In this document: one piece after another, positions 47,125 to 55,388 of the stretch
Position numbering within the stretch: the stretch's first letter is position 1
Layout: the number at the start of each line of letters is the position of its first letter
NCBI GenBank assembly: GCA_003347645.1
Contig: QDFX01000016.1
Location: 31,823-95,822 of the forward strand
Origin: Rhizobiaceae bacterium CPCC 101076
GTDB taxonomy: Bacteria > Pseudomonadota > Alphaproteobacteria > Rhizobiales > Methylopilaceae
Length of the DNA stretch: 64,000 nucleotides
Direction: 5' to 3'
Position numbers and translations under genes: made by a program
Notes under the pieces: generated by a model
Database searches by the model: none
What the model was told of the DNA's origin: nothing
The model's input: only the letters and a program-made list of their open reading frames with translations

Positions 47125-47415
47125 GCAACGCATTCTCATCGTCGAAGACGAACCGTGATTGCCCATTTGCTCGGACTGGATCTTGGAGAGTTTGGCTTTG
47201 AGGTTCTTGTCGCCCATGCGGGGAAAGCTGCGATCGAGGAACTGAATTCGGATCAAGGGCGCATTCGCGCCTTGGTGACCGATATCCGGCTTGGACAAGG
47301 GAAAACGCTGGGACGTCGCGAAGCCCGCGCGCGACCTGCGCGGAGACCTGCCGGTCATCTACATCACCGGCGATGGGGGCGGCGGGCGTGAAGGTTCAGG
47401 AACGACCGCGTCGTA
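47125..47415 (+). pseudogene. decayed CheY-like response regulator
   Basis: Fragments of a receiver domain can be read in two frames: QRILIVEDEP, a frame break after the Pro codon, then IAHLLGLDLGEFGFEVLVAH up to LVTDIRLGQG, and a second break leading to DLRGDLPVIYITGDG. Restoring one base near 47156 and one near 47300 gives a continuous receiver with phospho-Asp in LVTDIRL. No intact start or end remains. It is a dead gene or the product of sequencing error. Confidence 0.7.
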
Positions 47416-47499
47416 GAAGGTCGGATTGATCGCCGAAAGCTTTCGGCTGGAACCTGGGCCCGGTCGGCAATGTTCGGACCTCCTGAATAGGAGGACCTC

Positions 47500-47703
47500 A
47501 TGGCTCACTGGATCAAGGCGAAGACCACCACGGGCTCCGAGATCACTATCAATCTCGACAAAGTGGTGTTCATGATCAAGGTGAAATCCGGTCAGAAGAA
47601 CGCGAGCCAAATTCAATACGGGTCGGATAACGGCCAAATGCTCGGCGCAAATATCGTCATGGGATCGCCAGAGGAACTATTGGCTCTGCCCCGCGTAGCG
47701 TAA
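47500..47703 (+). CDS. small hypothetical protein
   Basis: 67 residues: MAHWIKAKTTTGSEITINLD, KVVFMIKVKSGQ, then a short beta-rich middle and ELLALPRVA. AGGAGG lies 5 bp before the ATG. The beta-strand pattern suggests a small barrel. Unrecognised. Confidence 0.7.
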   Translation: MAHWIKAKTTTGSEITINLDKVVFMIKVKSGQKNASQIQYGSDNGQMLGANIVMGSPEELLALPRVA

Positions 47704-47732
47704 AGCAGCCCCTTTTTCAGATCGGAACCAGC

Positions 47733-47993
47733 TTGGCAGATCGCAGAGAGCTATACCGGAGCCCCAATGGAGACGCCTGGTTTCTTGGTCGCGATCCCTC
47801 CGATGGCAGAGCGGTCGTTATCCACGAGGCAAACCGACCATCGGGCGGACAGGTAACTTTGATCGACTTACGGGATTTTTTGGGATGGGGCAGCGGGCCC
47901 GAGCAGCAAGCTTTATTGCGCTTGATAGCGACGCTGGTAGACGTTCCTCCGTATTCCGGAACCGACGATTTTCTTCCGGAGGACGTCACCTAG
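47733..47993 (+). CDS. small hypothetical protein, 86 residues
   Basis: TTG start at 47733, 29 bp after the previous gene. It reads MADRRELYRSPNGDAWFLGR, VIHEANRPSGGQVT, LIDLRDFLGWG and EQQALLRLIATL. It resembles short uncharacterised rhizobial proteins with the ELYRSxNGDxW start (from memory). Soluble. Probably co-transcribed with the 47500 gene. Confidence 0.65.
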   Translation: MADRRELYRSPNGDAWFLGRDPSDGRAVVIHEANRPSGGQVTLIDLRDFLGWGSGPEQQALLRLIATLVDVPPYSGTDDFLPEDVT

Positions 47994-48649
47994 CGCCGGA
48001 TCGAAGCCGCGAGAAATGCTCCTCGCTGGCCGCACTGCCGCAAACAATGCGTTCCTCGGGGACCCACTTGCGGCAATGACCACCGTCTCGTGACCGTTTC
48101 CCGTCGAGCGATACCGGCAGGCGACAACCCGGAGAGTTCATGATCGATGAAAGCGGAGTTCAAAGCTTGCCTATGGCGCAGATGCGGCGGCTTTCGCTTC
48201 GTCAATCGCACCGAGTACTGACACCACATCCCTCGCAGTTAGCGTTTGGCCCTCCCTAGCGGGGCGACGCGATACGGTACGAGAGATTTCCCATCGATAT
48301 TGAGCCAGACCGTTGAATGTGATCGTACACGAGTGATCGGCACGAGCGGGCGAGGCACGGGTTTTCTGAGATGCGGTCCCCTGGGGAGATCCGCGTCGAT
48401 ATCGCGTGCAGCCTCGATCAACAGGTCTTGGTATCGGGCGGACGGCTCAGTTCGTGCGGGAAGCCTATGTGACGAACACAAGGTGACTGCCATCGTTGGG
48501 GAACTCGCATGACAAAGGCCACTCACCTGGATCGCAGCCGGCCCATGCCGAATCTTTGACGCAATAAGGCAGCCTACCCTGACTCAGACAAGGACCCTGG
48601 TTGCTGCAGCAAAATTTTGTGCGCACCAGCGAATCCATGCCCTTGAAGG
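47994..48649. other. gene-poor stretch
   Basis: About 650 bp. The reverse strand is open at 48239-48526 with a plausible C-terminal half (ARYQDLLIEAARDIDADLPRG) but no good start. I find no RNA gene or strong repeat. The end leads into the heat-shock leader. Confidence 0.35.
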
Positions 48650-48669
48650 GTCTTAGGAGCTGACTAAAT

Positions 48670-48764
48670 CGAATTCCGCCGGTCGCCAAACGGGACCGGA
48701 AGTCAGGAGGCGCCAGGCCCTTGGCGCCTTCTCTGATCCATGTTGCTCAATGGAGGATGTGGCT
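48670..48764 (+). promoter_or_regulatory. ROSE-like RNA thermometer in the hsp20 leader
   Basis: Three successive hairpins precede the hsp20 ATG: CCGGTC/GACCGG (48679-48699), AGGCGCCA/TGGCGCCT (48708-48729), and a final imperfect stem in which TTGCTC (48743-48748) faces the ribosome site GGAGGA (48752-48757). The TTGCT opposite GGAGGA with a G-G mismatch is the hallmark of ROSE elements, which block translation of rhizobial small heat-shock genes until warming melts the last stem. Confidence 0.7.
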
Positions 48765-49235
48765 ATGAGAACCGTACTCGATTTCACGCCTTTGTATCGG
48801 TCGAGCGTGGGCTTCGATCGGATGCTCGATCTGCTCGACAATGCGAGCCGGGTCGCTTCAGTGGACAATTGGCCGCCCTACGACATCGCCAAGATAGGTG
48901 ACGCCGATTACCGCATCACGATGGCGGTGGCCGGGTTCGCACAGGATGAACTAACCGTCACGCAGGAGGGTAACAACCTGCTCGTCGGCGGTGCCAAGAC
49001 AGGCGACGATTCAGGCGAATACCTGCATCGCGGCATTGCCGGCCGAACCTTCCAGCGCCGCTTCGAACTGGCGGACCATGTGAAGGTCGTGGACGCCAAC
49101 CTGACGAATGGCTTGCTCACGATCGACCTGAAGCGTGAGATCCCCGAGGAAATGAAACCGCGCCAGATCGAGATCGGCCAGGCTTCCTCGCCCGCGCAGG
49201 TATCGCAGATCGATCAGGGTCAGAAAGCCGCCTGA
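48765..49235 (+). CDS. Hsp20 small heat-shock protein (IbpA-like)
   Basis: 156 residues. The N-terminus DFTPLYRSSVGFDRMLDLLD is typical of class A rhizobial sHsps. The alpha-crystallin domain reads PPYDIAKIGDADYRITMAVAG, then YLHRGIAGRTFQRRFELADH and GLLTIDLKREIPEE. It is an ATP-independent holdase that keeps unfolding proteins refoldable. The ATG at 48765 is 9 bp after GGAGG; an upstream ATG at 48750 lies inside the ROSE stem. It is followed by a second Hsp20 gene. Confidence 0.95.
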   Translation: MRTVLDFTPLYRSSVGFDRMLDLLDNASRVASVDNWPPYDIAKIGDADYRITMAVAGFAQDELTVTQEGNNLLVGGAKTGDDSGEYLHRGIAGRTFQRRFELADHVKVVDANLTNGLLTIDLKREIPEEMKPRQIEIGQASSPAQVSQIDQGQKAA

Positions 49236-49250
49236 TCGACGAGTCACAGG

Positions 49251-49287
49251 CCTCCGCGGCGCCGGCTCGCGACGTCGCGGAGGAGCC
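49251..49287 (+). promoter_or_regulatory. hairpin sequestering a ribosome site before the second Hsp20
   Basis: CCTCCGCG (49251-49258) pairs perfectly with CGCGGAGG (49276-49283), which contains the GGAGG in front of the ATG at 49289. An alternative GGCTC/GAGCC pairing (49264-49287) is also possible. It may delay translation, but the stem is GC-rich and lacks ROSE features. Confidence 0.4.
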
Positions 49288-49315
49288 GATGTTCTGGAAC
49301 GACAGGAGATTGAGG

Positions 49316-49834
49316 ATGAATGTCCGTGATCTGATCCCCTGGGGCCGGAGCAACCATCAGGCCCCGACAATCTACCGCGACAGCCCAACGCTGTTTCGCG
49401 ACGACGAACACCCGTTTCTTTCGCTGCACCGTGAAATGAATCGGCTATTCGACGACGTTTTCCGCAGCTTCGGGTCTCTGTCCCCGCTCGCCGGTTCGCC
49501 GGCCATCAATCTCGGCTGGCCGAACGTGGAAGTGAACGAGACGGACAAGGAGTTGCGCGTGATCGCCGAGCTGCCCGGCTTGGACGAGAACGATGTCGAA
49601 GTGCTGCTCGACGATGGCATCCTGACGCTGCGCGGCGAAAGGCGATCGGAAACGGAGGACCGCGACCGCCAGTTCTCCGAGCGGTTTTACGGCCGCTTCG
49701 AGCGCCGTATCCCCGTCGGGGAGATCGAAGAGAGCCAGGTGAACGCACGGTTCAAAAACGGCGTTCTGACCGTCATGCTGCCCAAGTCCAAGCGGGCGCA
49801 ATCGCAGGTCAAGCGCATCGAGATCAAGCACTGA
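49316..49834 (+). CDS. Hsp20 small heat-shock protein, second copy
   Basis: 172 residues from ATG 49316 (MNVRDLIPWGR, a common start in this group); an ATG at 49289 with GGAGGAG in front is also possible. The crystallin domain has PNVEVNETDKELRVIAELPGLDENDVEV, then GILTLRGERR and a final RIPVGEIEESQVNARFKNGVLTVMLPK. It is a different sHsp class from its upstream neighbour (80-bp gap), and the two may form mixed or separate oligomers. A 9-bp hairpin follows the stop. Confidence 0.94.
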   Translation: MNVRDLIPWGRSNHQAPTIYRDSPTLFRDDEHPFLSLHREMNRLFDDVFRSFGSLSPLAGSPAINLGWPNVEVNETDKELRVIAELPGLDENDVEVLLDDGILTLRGERRSETEDRDRQFSERFYGRFERRIPVGEIEESQVNARFKNGVLTVMLPKSKRAQSQVKRIEIKH

Positions 49835-49838
49835 CGAC

Positions 49839-49862
49839 GTGGGGCGGAGCAAGCCGCCCCAC
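49839..49862 (+). terminator. hairpin after the Hsp20 pair
   Basis: GTGGGGCGG - AGCAAG - CCGCCCCAC, a perfect 9-bp stem starting 5 bp after the stop codon. There is no T-run. Confidence 0.5.
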
Positions 49863-49897
49863 CGGCATCACGAACCTGATCCAAAATGGGGACTGCC

Positions 49898-50152
49898 ATG
49901 TTGCTATGCGTGAGATGCCCTTTCTGCAGCTATCGGTCGGCGATTGAGGAAGACGATCTTGCTCATCTCGGTGCGACGCCGCGCACGCCCGTTGCCAGCC
50001 TGTTGAGCAAGCTCCACTGCGAGGCGTGCGGTGGACGGCCGGTTCAAGTCCGTTGGGACGATGACGATGATGGCCTTGCCTTTGTCGCGCAGCGCGCCGC
50101 GTCCTTGAAGGGACCCGGCGGCAGGGCTGACGGCGGCAGGGCGATCAGCTGA
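49898..50152 (+). CDS. small zinc-ribbon-like protein
   Basis: 84 residues. Two CxxC pairs, CPFC near the N-terminus and CEAC about 35 residues later, suggest a zinc ribbon. An acidic WDDDDDG stretch follows. The ATG at 49898 is preferred; an alternative lies at 49886. It is a single gene followed by a strong hairpin. Zinc binding and any nucleic-acid role are inferred only. Confidence 0.6.
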   Translation: MLLCVRCPFCSYRSAIEEDDLAHLGATPRTPVASLLSKLHCEACGGRPVQVRWDDDDDGLAFVAQRAASLKGPGGRADGGRAIS

Positions 50153-50354
50153 CAGGCGAAGCTCCGCCGGCCATCGGCGGAGCTTCAGCCGAGGCGATGA
50201 CCCGCGGTTCCTGCTCTCCGCCTTCGGCCTCCCAGCGCCGTTGGTGAAGCGATCGAATGAGGCCGAACGCGGAAGAGCGTTGCGCTTTGAGGGCTGATCT
50301 CAGAGCGAGGCTCCGTCGTTCAAATTCAGAGGTGGACAGGCTCTGGACGTTCAC
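50145..50354 (-). CDS. possible 69-residue protein, uncertain
   Basis: GTG start overlapping the stop of the 50351 gene (GTGA). Reads VQSLSTSEFERRSLALRSAL then FGLIRSLHQRRWEAEGG. The C-terminal 30 residues fall in a hairpin and look random. The coupling is the only support. Confidence 0.3.
   Translation of the reverse strand: MNVQSLSTSEFERRSLALRSALKAQRSSAFGLIRSLHQRRWEAEGGEQEPRVIASAEAPPMAGGASPVS
50158..50186. terminator. 11-bp bidirectional terminator-like hairpin
   Basis: GAAGCTCCGCC (50158-50168) and GGCGGAGCTTC (50176-50186) pair perfectly with a 7-nt loop. It lies just after the zinc-ribbon gene and inside the end of the opposing 50145 open frame. Confidence 0.55.
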
Positions 50355-50470
50355 GGCGTCGGGGAGGATTGGTCTGCCTCACCCGTTAGTCGATCCACGA
50401 TGATACCTTGGGCGTACGCCGACACAGAGGTGAAGGCCACGAGCGCGGTCGAAAGAATGAACTGACGCAT
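50351..50470 (-). CDS. small secreted peptide, 39 residues
   Basis: MRQFILSTALVAFTSVSAYA followed by QGIIVDRLTGEADQ. This is a clear signal peptide with an AYA-Q cleavage site, leaving about 19 residues. AGAAGGA lies 7 bp before the ATG. Function unknown. Confidence 0.55.
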   Translation of the reverse strand: MRQFILSTALVAFTSVSAYAQGIIVDRLTGEADQSSPTP

Positions 50471-50578
50471 GACGAAGTCCTTCTCCCTGCTAATTCGGGT
50501 TTGGATGGATCGTTCCGTACAATCGTCGCTCGCGCTTGTGGATCTCCTTGTCTCCTCAGCCGTCATCGATTCTACTCT

Positions 50579-50941
50579 TCATCCGCGAAGCCAAATCATG
50601 GTCCGTCGCCACCATGTCCGCAGCGCGATCCATCGATCCACCAACCAATCGACGACCCGTGCGGTTGGCCTCCTGAGGAACGGAACGTCCTGCGCGATTA
50701 GCAGAAGACCGATCGGCAGGAACTCGATTCCGACGACGGGAAGAAACCAGACCGCCGCTGCCGCTATGCACAGAACGCCGAGTGGAATTCGAACCCATCG
50801 CCATTTATCGCTGCGCAATGTGCGAAGCCTTCCGGAGAGCCAGTCCGGCAATTCGCCGTCGAGCCGGGCGAATGCACAGTCGAGCAGCCTCCGATCTTGA
50901 TCAGCGCGCTTGGCCGGACCGACGGCGCGCGGGTCAGTCGG
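50579..50941 (-). CDS. small membrane protein, start uncertain
   Basis: The reliable part begins near LLDCAFARLDGELPDWLSG and includes one long hydrophobic segment (VRIPLGVLCIAAAAVWFLPV followed by VGIEFLPIGLLLIA) and a Trp/Arg-rich end. The frame overlaps the end of the Pro-rich gene upstream and has no ATG, GTG or TTG at a sensible place. It is probably coupled to that gene or uses a rare start. The layout resembles uncharacterised inner-membrane proteins. Function unknown. Confidence 0.55.
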   Translation of the reverse strand, partial: PTDPRAVGPAKRADQDRRLLDCAFARLDGELPDWLSGRLRTLRSDKWRWVRIPLGVLCIAAAAVWFLPVVGIEFLPIGLLLIAQDVPFLRRPTARVVDWLVDRWIALRTWWRRTMIWLRG

Positions 50942-51131
50942 TGCGCCGCGGCGGATTGGGGTTCTCGTCGGGATTAGGCTCCGGCGTTTCGTCCGGCGGA
51001 TAAGGCGGAGGCGGATCTTCGTAGGGCGGCGGAGTTTCTCCGGGAAGCGGCGGAAACGGCTCCGGAGTCGGAGGCGGCTGCTCAGGCGGGGGATTAGGAA
51101 TAGTTGTTGGTTCCGGTGGCGTGATCGACAT
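50934..51131 (-). CDS. proline-rich small protein
   Basis: 65 residues, about 45% proline, in PPPP/PP-E/D repeats: MSITPPEPTTIPNPPPEQ, a middle of EDPPPPYPPDETP and a final NPNPPRRTD. GAGGAGAT lies just before the ATG. Pro/acidic low-complexity proteins of this size can be disordered linkers in the envelope. No signal peptide is present. Confidence 0.6.
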   Translation of the reverse strand: MSITPPEPTTIPNPPPEQPPPTPEPFPPLPGETPPPYEDPPPPYPPDETPEPNPDENPNPPRRTD

Positions 51132-51191
51132 GATGATCTCCTCGCAGTGGTCCTGGTCGGGAGAAGCCTTGGGTGGGGGCGCATGGGTGGA

Positions 51192-52547
51192 TCACTCGTT
51201 GGCCTTGGCCCCGGAGACGCTGGCTTGAGCGCGTTCCGGCGCCACCCGCCAGACCGAGTTGCCGACGTCGTCTGCAACGAGAAGGGCGCCCGCTTTGTCC
51301 AGAGCAACGCCGACGGGTCGGCCCAGCGCGGTGTCGTCTTCGCCGATAAAGCCGGTCAGAACGTCCTTCGGCGGTCCGGATGGCTTTCCATTCGTGAATG
51401 GCACGAAGATCACCTTGTAGCCGCTCCGCGGATTGCGGTTCCAGGAGCCGTGCTGTCCGACGAATGCGCCGCCCGCATACTCCGCCGGAAACAGGCTGCC
51501 AGTGTTGAAGGTGAGGCCGAGAGATGCGGTGTGGGTGCCTAGGGCGTAATCCGGCTTGATTGCCTTGGCGACAAGATCCGGCCGCGGAGGATCAACCCGC
51601 ACATCTACGTTCTGGCCGAAGTAGGAGTACGGCCATCCGTAGAAGCCGCCGTCCTGAACGCTCGTCATGTAGTCGGGCACCAGATCGCTTCCGATCTCGT
51701 CGCGCTCGTTGACTGCGACCCATAGCGCTCCCGTAGTGGGCTCCCACGCCAGGCCGTTGGGATTGCGGAGGCCGGACGCGAACAGACGCGCCTCTCCCGT
51801 GGCGCGATCGATCTCGAGCACGGCCGCGCGGTTGGTCTCGGCCTCCATCCCGTTCTCGGCGACGTTGCTGTTCGAACCGACTGTCGCGTAGAGCTTCGAG
51901 CCGTCGCGCGAGGCGATCAGGTCCTTCGTCCAGTGGTGGTTGATCGTCCCGGCGGGAAGGTCGGCGATCTTCACGCCCGGAGCTTTGATCTCGGTGTCGC
52001 CTTCGTTGTAGGGAAAGCGGACAACCGCGTCGGTATTGGCGACATAGAATTCGTTGCCGACAAGCGCCATGCCGAAGGGTGAATTGAGCCCTTGAAGGAA
52101 GGCTGCGCGCGTCTCCGCACGGCCATCGCCGTCGGCGTCGCGCAGAAGAGAAATGCGGTTCGCGCTTGGATTTCCCGAACCCGCTCTCTTCATGACCATT
52201 CCCATTATCCAGCCCCTGATGCCTTTCCGGTCATCGGGCCTTGGCGGGGCGTCGGTCTCGGTGACGAGGACGTCTCCATTCGGAAGCGTCAGGACGGTGC
52301 GTGGATGGGTCAGCCCGGTGGCGAAGGCCGTCACCGTCAAACCGGCGGCAGGCTTGGGTTGAGTTCCCTCCGGCCAGCCCCTTGCTTCCGCGATATGAAC
52401 CGTCGGGATTAGCGTCGAGTTCGGCTCAGGCAGAGTAGGATTGGGGCCGAAGGACTGTTCCTCGGGAATCTTCGACTGATCGCCGCACGCCGCGAGCGGA
52501 GCGACAAGCATGGCAAGAACAGTCAGGCGTGCGGTGGTCTCGATCAT
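51192..52547 (-). CDS. sorbosone-dehydrogenase-like lipoprotein (PQQ/GDH-type propeller)
   Basis: 451 residues. The lipoprotein signal ends in the lipobox LAAC at Cys21. The six-bladed propeller of the L-sorbosone/PQQ glucose dehydrogenase family shows [53 protein letters not shown] and [10 protein letters not shown]. Such proteins oxidise sugars or aldehydes in the periplasm and pass electrons to the respiratory chain. It lies next to, but opposite, the caa3 oxidase operon. PQQ dependence and substrate are not proven. Confidence 0.87.
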   Translation of the reverse strand: MIETTARLTVLAMLVAPLAACGDQSKIPEEQSFGPNPTLPEPNSTLIPTVHIAEARGWPEGTQPKPAAGLTVTAFATGLTHPRTVLTLPNGDVLVTETDAPPRPDDRKGIRGWIMGMVMKRAGSGNPSANRISLLRDADGDGRAETRAAFLQGLNSPFGMALVGNEFYVANTDAVVRFPYNEGDTEIKAPGVKIADLPAGTINHHWTKDLIASRDGSKLYATVGSNSNVAENGMEAETNRAAVLEIDRATGEARLFASGLRNPNGLAWEPTTGALWVAVNERDEIGSDLVPDYMTSVQDGGFYGWPYSYFGQNVDVRVDPPRPDLVAKAIKPDYALGTHTASLGLTFNTGSLFPAEYAGGAFVGQHGSWNRNPRSGYKVIFVPFTNGKPSGPPKDVLTGFIGEDDTALGRPVGVALDKAGALLVADDVGNSVWRVAPERAQASVSGAKANE

Positions 52548-52685
52548 CGCGTTCAACACTCATCCGAGAGCCAGAAATGTATTGGTCAACGATAGGACAA
52601 GGCTGCGGTTCCCGTTGCGCGCCGGTGCTGGCTACGAGCGATGATCGCCCTAGGTAGCAGTGGCACAGGTCGATTCTGGAGTGAG

Positions 52686-53345
52686 ATGAGCGCCGAACCG
52701 ACATTCCTCAGATGGTCAGGTCCGGCGCTGTCCGGCGCCCTCGCCGTCATCGTTGCCGGCGCGGTCGTGCTGCCGTGGACCGATCCGGGTCCACTGTCGG
52801 ACCAGATGGTCCAGCATCTTTTGCTGATGAACGTGTTCGGCCCCCTCGTTGGACTGTTCGTTGCCCGCCGAGCGCCCCTTATCGAGCGACCGCGAACCCT
52901 TTGGGCGGCCGGATTGGTCCAGATCGTGCTGCTATGGGCTTGGCATGCGCCCTCGGTGCAAGGCACGGCTTCAGGCGGGGCGCTGACGCATGTCGGGTTG
53001 CTGGCGGTGCTCGCGCTGGCAAGCGTCATTTTCTGGGCCGCGATCCTCAGGTCGAGCGAGACGGCGCCGTGGCGAGGGATCGTCGCGCTGTTATTGACGG
53101 GCAAGCTGGCTTGCCTGCTCGGAGGACTGCTGATCTTCGCGCCGCGCGATCTGTACGGCTTGCCGCATCTCGCATTCGCCCTGTGCTCCTCAGGACCCTC
53201 GAGCCTCGCGGACCAGCAATTGGCGGGACTGCTCATGGTCACCGCATGCCCCCTCAGCTACCTGACCGCCGGCGTGGTCGTTGCCGCGAGGATGATCGAC
53301 GATCTCGGCCGCCGACTGGGGAGTGCATCTGCTGCGTCTTCTTAG
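52686..53345 (+). CDS. ctaG: cytochrome oxidase assembly protein, caa3 CtaG family
   Basis: 219 residues with about five to six membrane segments. DQMVQHLLLMNVFGPLVGLF, LWAWHAPSV and the C-terminal DQQLAGLLMVTACPLSYLTAG match the caa3_CtaG family, with conserved His and Trp positions likely to handle copper. It is the first gene of the oxidase operon and its end overlaps the tri-haem cytochrome gene by 23 bp. GGAG lies just before the ATG. This family is unrelated to the Cox11-type CtaG. Confidence 0.88.
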   Translation: MSAEPTFLRWSGPALSGALAVIVAGAVVLPWTDPGPLSDQMVQHLLLMNVFGPLVGLFVARRAPLIERPRTLWAAGLVQIVLLWAWHAPSVQGTASGGALTHVGLLAVLALASVIFWAAILRSSETAPWRGIVALLLTGKLACLLGGLLIFAPRDLYGLPHLAFALCSSGPSSLADQQLAGLLMVTACPLSYLTAGVVVAARMIDDLGRRLGSASAASS

Positions 53346-54474
53346 GGATATCTGGATCGCACTGGCCAAACGGCCGCGACAAGCCGCGATGGCATTCGTC
53401 CTGCTCGTGGGGCTGGGCGTCGCCGCGGCATTCCTGTTTGCGGCGTCCGGGGTCTACAACGTCGCCGCCAGTCGCGGACATTGGTGGATCGTCGACCAGT
53501 TCCTCCGGTTCGGCATGGAGAACTCGGTCAAGGCGCGGGCCCCGGAGACGTCTCCAAATCTCGACGATGCCGATCTCATCCGGCTGGGCGCAGCGCACTT
53601 TCACGGAGGCTGTGCCTTCTGTCACGGCGCGCCCGGCAGTCGGCCGAGCCCTGTGGTGCAGCACATGCTGCCGTCACCTCCGGATCTGGCCGAACGCGTT
53701 GATCGCTGGACCGACGGCGAGTTGTTCTGGCTCGTCAAGCACGGCCTGAAATACGCGGGAATGCCAGCCTGGCCAGCCCAGGACCGCGACGATGAGATCT
53801 GGTCAGTCGTCGCCTTCCTCCGTCAGTTGCCGGACCTTGATGCGCGACACTACGAGGAACTCGCGCTGGCCGAGGTTCAAGTCGACGGCGGTGGCGGACG
53901 GGAGCTGGCGACGGCTGAGAGCGATCCGGATGGAGTAGGAGCCTGCGCTCGATGCCATGGCGACGCCGGGCGAGGACCCCAGACGAAGCTTGTTCCCCGT
54001 CTCCAAGGTCAATCGAGGGATTGGCTCGCGCGTTCGTTGCGCGACTACGCCGAGGGCGCCCGCCACAGCGGGATCATGCAGCCTCTTGCGGCCGCGCTGA
54101 AGCCCGAGGCGATCGAGAAGCTCGCGACCTACTATGCCGGACTGCCGCCGCTGGCTCCCGACGACGATCCCCGCCGCGGATCCGTTGAAGAGGGGCAAAA
54201 ACTCGCCACATCGGGCGATCCCGGCGCGGAGATTCCGGCCTGCATTTCTTGCCACGGCAGCGACGGCTCGCCGGATTATCCACGCCTCGCGGGCCAGCCC
54301 GCCCGCTATCTGTCGGCGCAGCTCGCCGCATGGCGAAACGGCAAGGGCGGCACCTCTCCGACCCACGCCATCATGGCTCCTATAGCAGCTCGGCTTACGG
54401 ACCAGCAGATAGCCGACGTATCCGCATTCTTCGCAAGCCAGCGCGTCGTGGGCCATCCTGGGCTGGCACCATGA
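53323..54474 (+). CDS. membrane-anchored tri-haem cytochrome c
   Basis: 383 residues from a GTG at 53323. An N-terminal anchor (about 20-42) precedes three class I cytochrome domains with CAFCH, CARCH and CISCH haem sites and downstream Met ligands (for example MPAWP, MQPLA and MAPIA). It probably delivers electrons from the bc1 complex or from soluble donors to the oxidase encoded next. It overlaps ctaG by 23 bp and its stop overlaps the subunit II start (ATGA). Confidence 0.92.
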   Translation: MHLLRLLRDIWIALAKRPRQAAMAFVLLVGLGVAAAFLFAASGVYNVAASRGHWWIVDQFLRFGMENSVKARAPETSPNLDDADLIRLGAAHFHGGCAFCHGAPGSRPSPVVQHMLPSPPDLAERVDRWTDGELFWLVKHGLKYAGMPAWPAQDRDDEIWSVVAFLRQLPDLDARHYEELALAEVQVDGGGGRELATAESDPDGVGACARCHGDAGRGPQTKLVPRLQGQSRDWLARSLRDYAEGARHSGIMQPLAAALKPEAIEKLATYYAGLPPLAPDDDPRRGSVEEGQKLATSGDPGAEIPACISCHGSDGSPDYPRLAGQPARYLSAQLAAWRNGKGGTSPTHAIMAPIAARLTDQQIADVSAFFASQRVVGHPGLAP

Positions 54475-55388
54475 ACCAGTCCGTGTTGGAGCCCAACGGC
54501 GCCGAAGCCGAACGCATCGCGGATCTTGCGCTAATGCTGTTCGGCGGAGCGGCGATCATCTTCTTCGGGGTCATGGCCCTGGCCGCCGCGTCGGTCTGGG
54601 GTGGCGTGTCGGTGCGGCGCGCGATCGCTTCGGAGAGGATGATCGTGGCCGCCGGAATTGCGTTCCCGGTGATCACGCTCACTGCGCTTCTGTTCTACAG
54701 CTTGTGGTTGATGCGCGCGAACATTCAGGGAAACGCGACGCCCCCCGCCGGCCGCATCGAAGTCGCGGCGGAACAATGGTGGTGGCGCATCACCTATGTC
54801 GAGCCTGACGGGCGGCGAATTTCCGAGGCCAATGAACTGCGCCTGCCCGTCGGACGGGAAGTCGAGCTCGTCCTGACGTCGCCGGACGTCATTCATAGCC
54901 TGTGGATCCCCGCGATCGGCGGCAAGCTGGACATGATCCCGGGCAGGACCAACAGGATGCGGGTCTCGATCGACGGTCCGGGCATATACCGGGGGCAGTG
55001 CGCGGAATATTGCGGGGGGCCGCATGCCCTGATGGCATTCGACGTCATCGCCCTCGAAGCAACCGAGTTCGACGCCTGGGTCCGCGGAGACGTCGCGGGT
55101 GGCTCGACGGAAACGGTCCGGGGGCGGGGGATATTCGAGGAATCGGGCTGCGGCTCCTGCCATGCGGTGCGGGGAGCGAACGCTTCCGGCCTAGTTGGAC
55201 CGGACCTGTCTCGCGTCGGGGGGCGACGCACGATCGCGGCCGGCACTTTGCCGACGAGCCGGGAAAACCTCACGCGCTTCATCGTGGACGGGCAGTCGAT
55301 CAAGCCGGGAAACCTGATGCCGCCATTCGGATTGTTCGCGGCCGAGGATGTCGATGCAATCTCCGCCTACCTGATGAGCTTGCAATGA
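54471..55388 (+). CDS. ctaC: cytochrome c oxidase subunit II with fused cytochrome c (caa3 type)
   Basis: 305 residues. Two membrane helices (about 20-42 and 63-83) are followed by the CuA cupredoxin domain with VIHSLWIP and RGQCAEYCGGPHALM supplying the Cys/Cys/His/Met/Glu ligands. A C-terminal cytochrome c domain carries CGSCH and a late MPPFG Met. Fusion of haem c to subunit II defines the caa3 class. It has no cleavable signal peptide. ATGA overlaps join it to both neighbours. Confidence 0.95.
   Translation: MNQSVLEPNGAEAERIADLALMLFGGAAIIFFGVMALAAASVWGGVSVRRAIASERMIVAAGIAFPVITLTALLFYSLWLMRANIQGNATPPAGRIEVAAEQWWWRITYVEPDGRRISEANELRLPVGREVELVLTSPDVIHSLWIPAIGGKLDMIPGRTNRMRVSIDGPGIYRGQCAEYCGGPHALMAFDVIALEATEFDAWVRGDVAGGSTETVRGRGIFEESGCGSCHAVRGANASGLVGPDLSRVGGRRTIAAGTLPTSRENLTRFIVDGQSIKPGNLMPPFGLFAAEDVDAISAYLMSLQ

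Noticed and set aside
48239..48526. Minus-strand frame of 95 codons
   Set aside because: The C-terminal half looks partly protein-like but there is no ribosome site, the N-terminus is random, and no family is seen.
42609..48764. CRISPR array or IS element in the repeat-rich segment
   Set aside because: Repeats are few and irregularly spaced; no transposase, terminal inverted repeats or Cas genes are visible.
54902..55384. 160-codon N-terminal extension of the oxidase subunit I frame
   Set aside because: The extra sequence overlaps subunit II in another frame and is Arg/Gly-rich without a fold; the ATGA start at 55385 fits the family.
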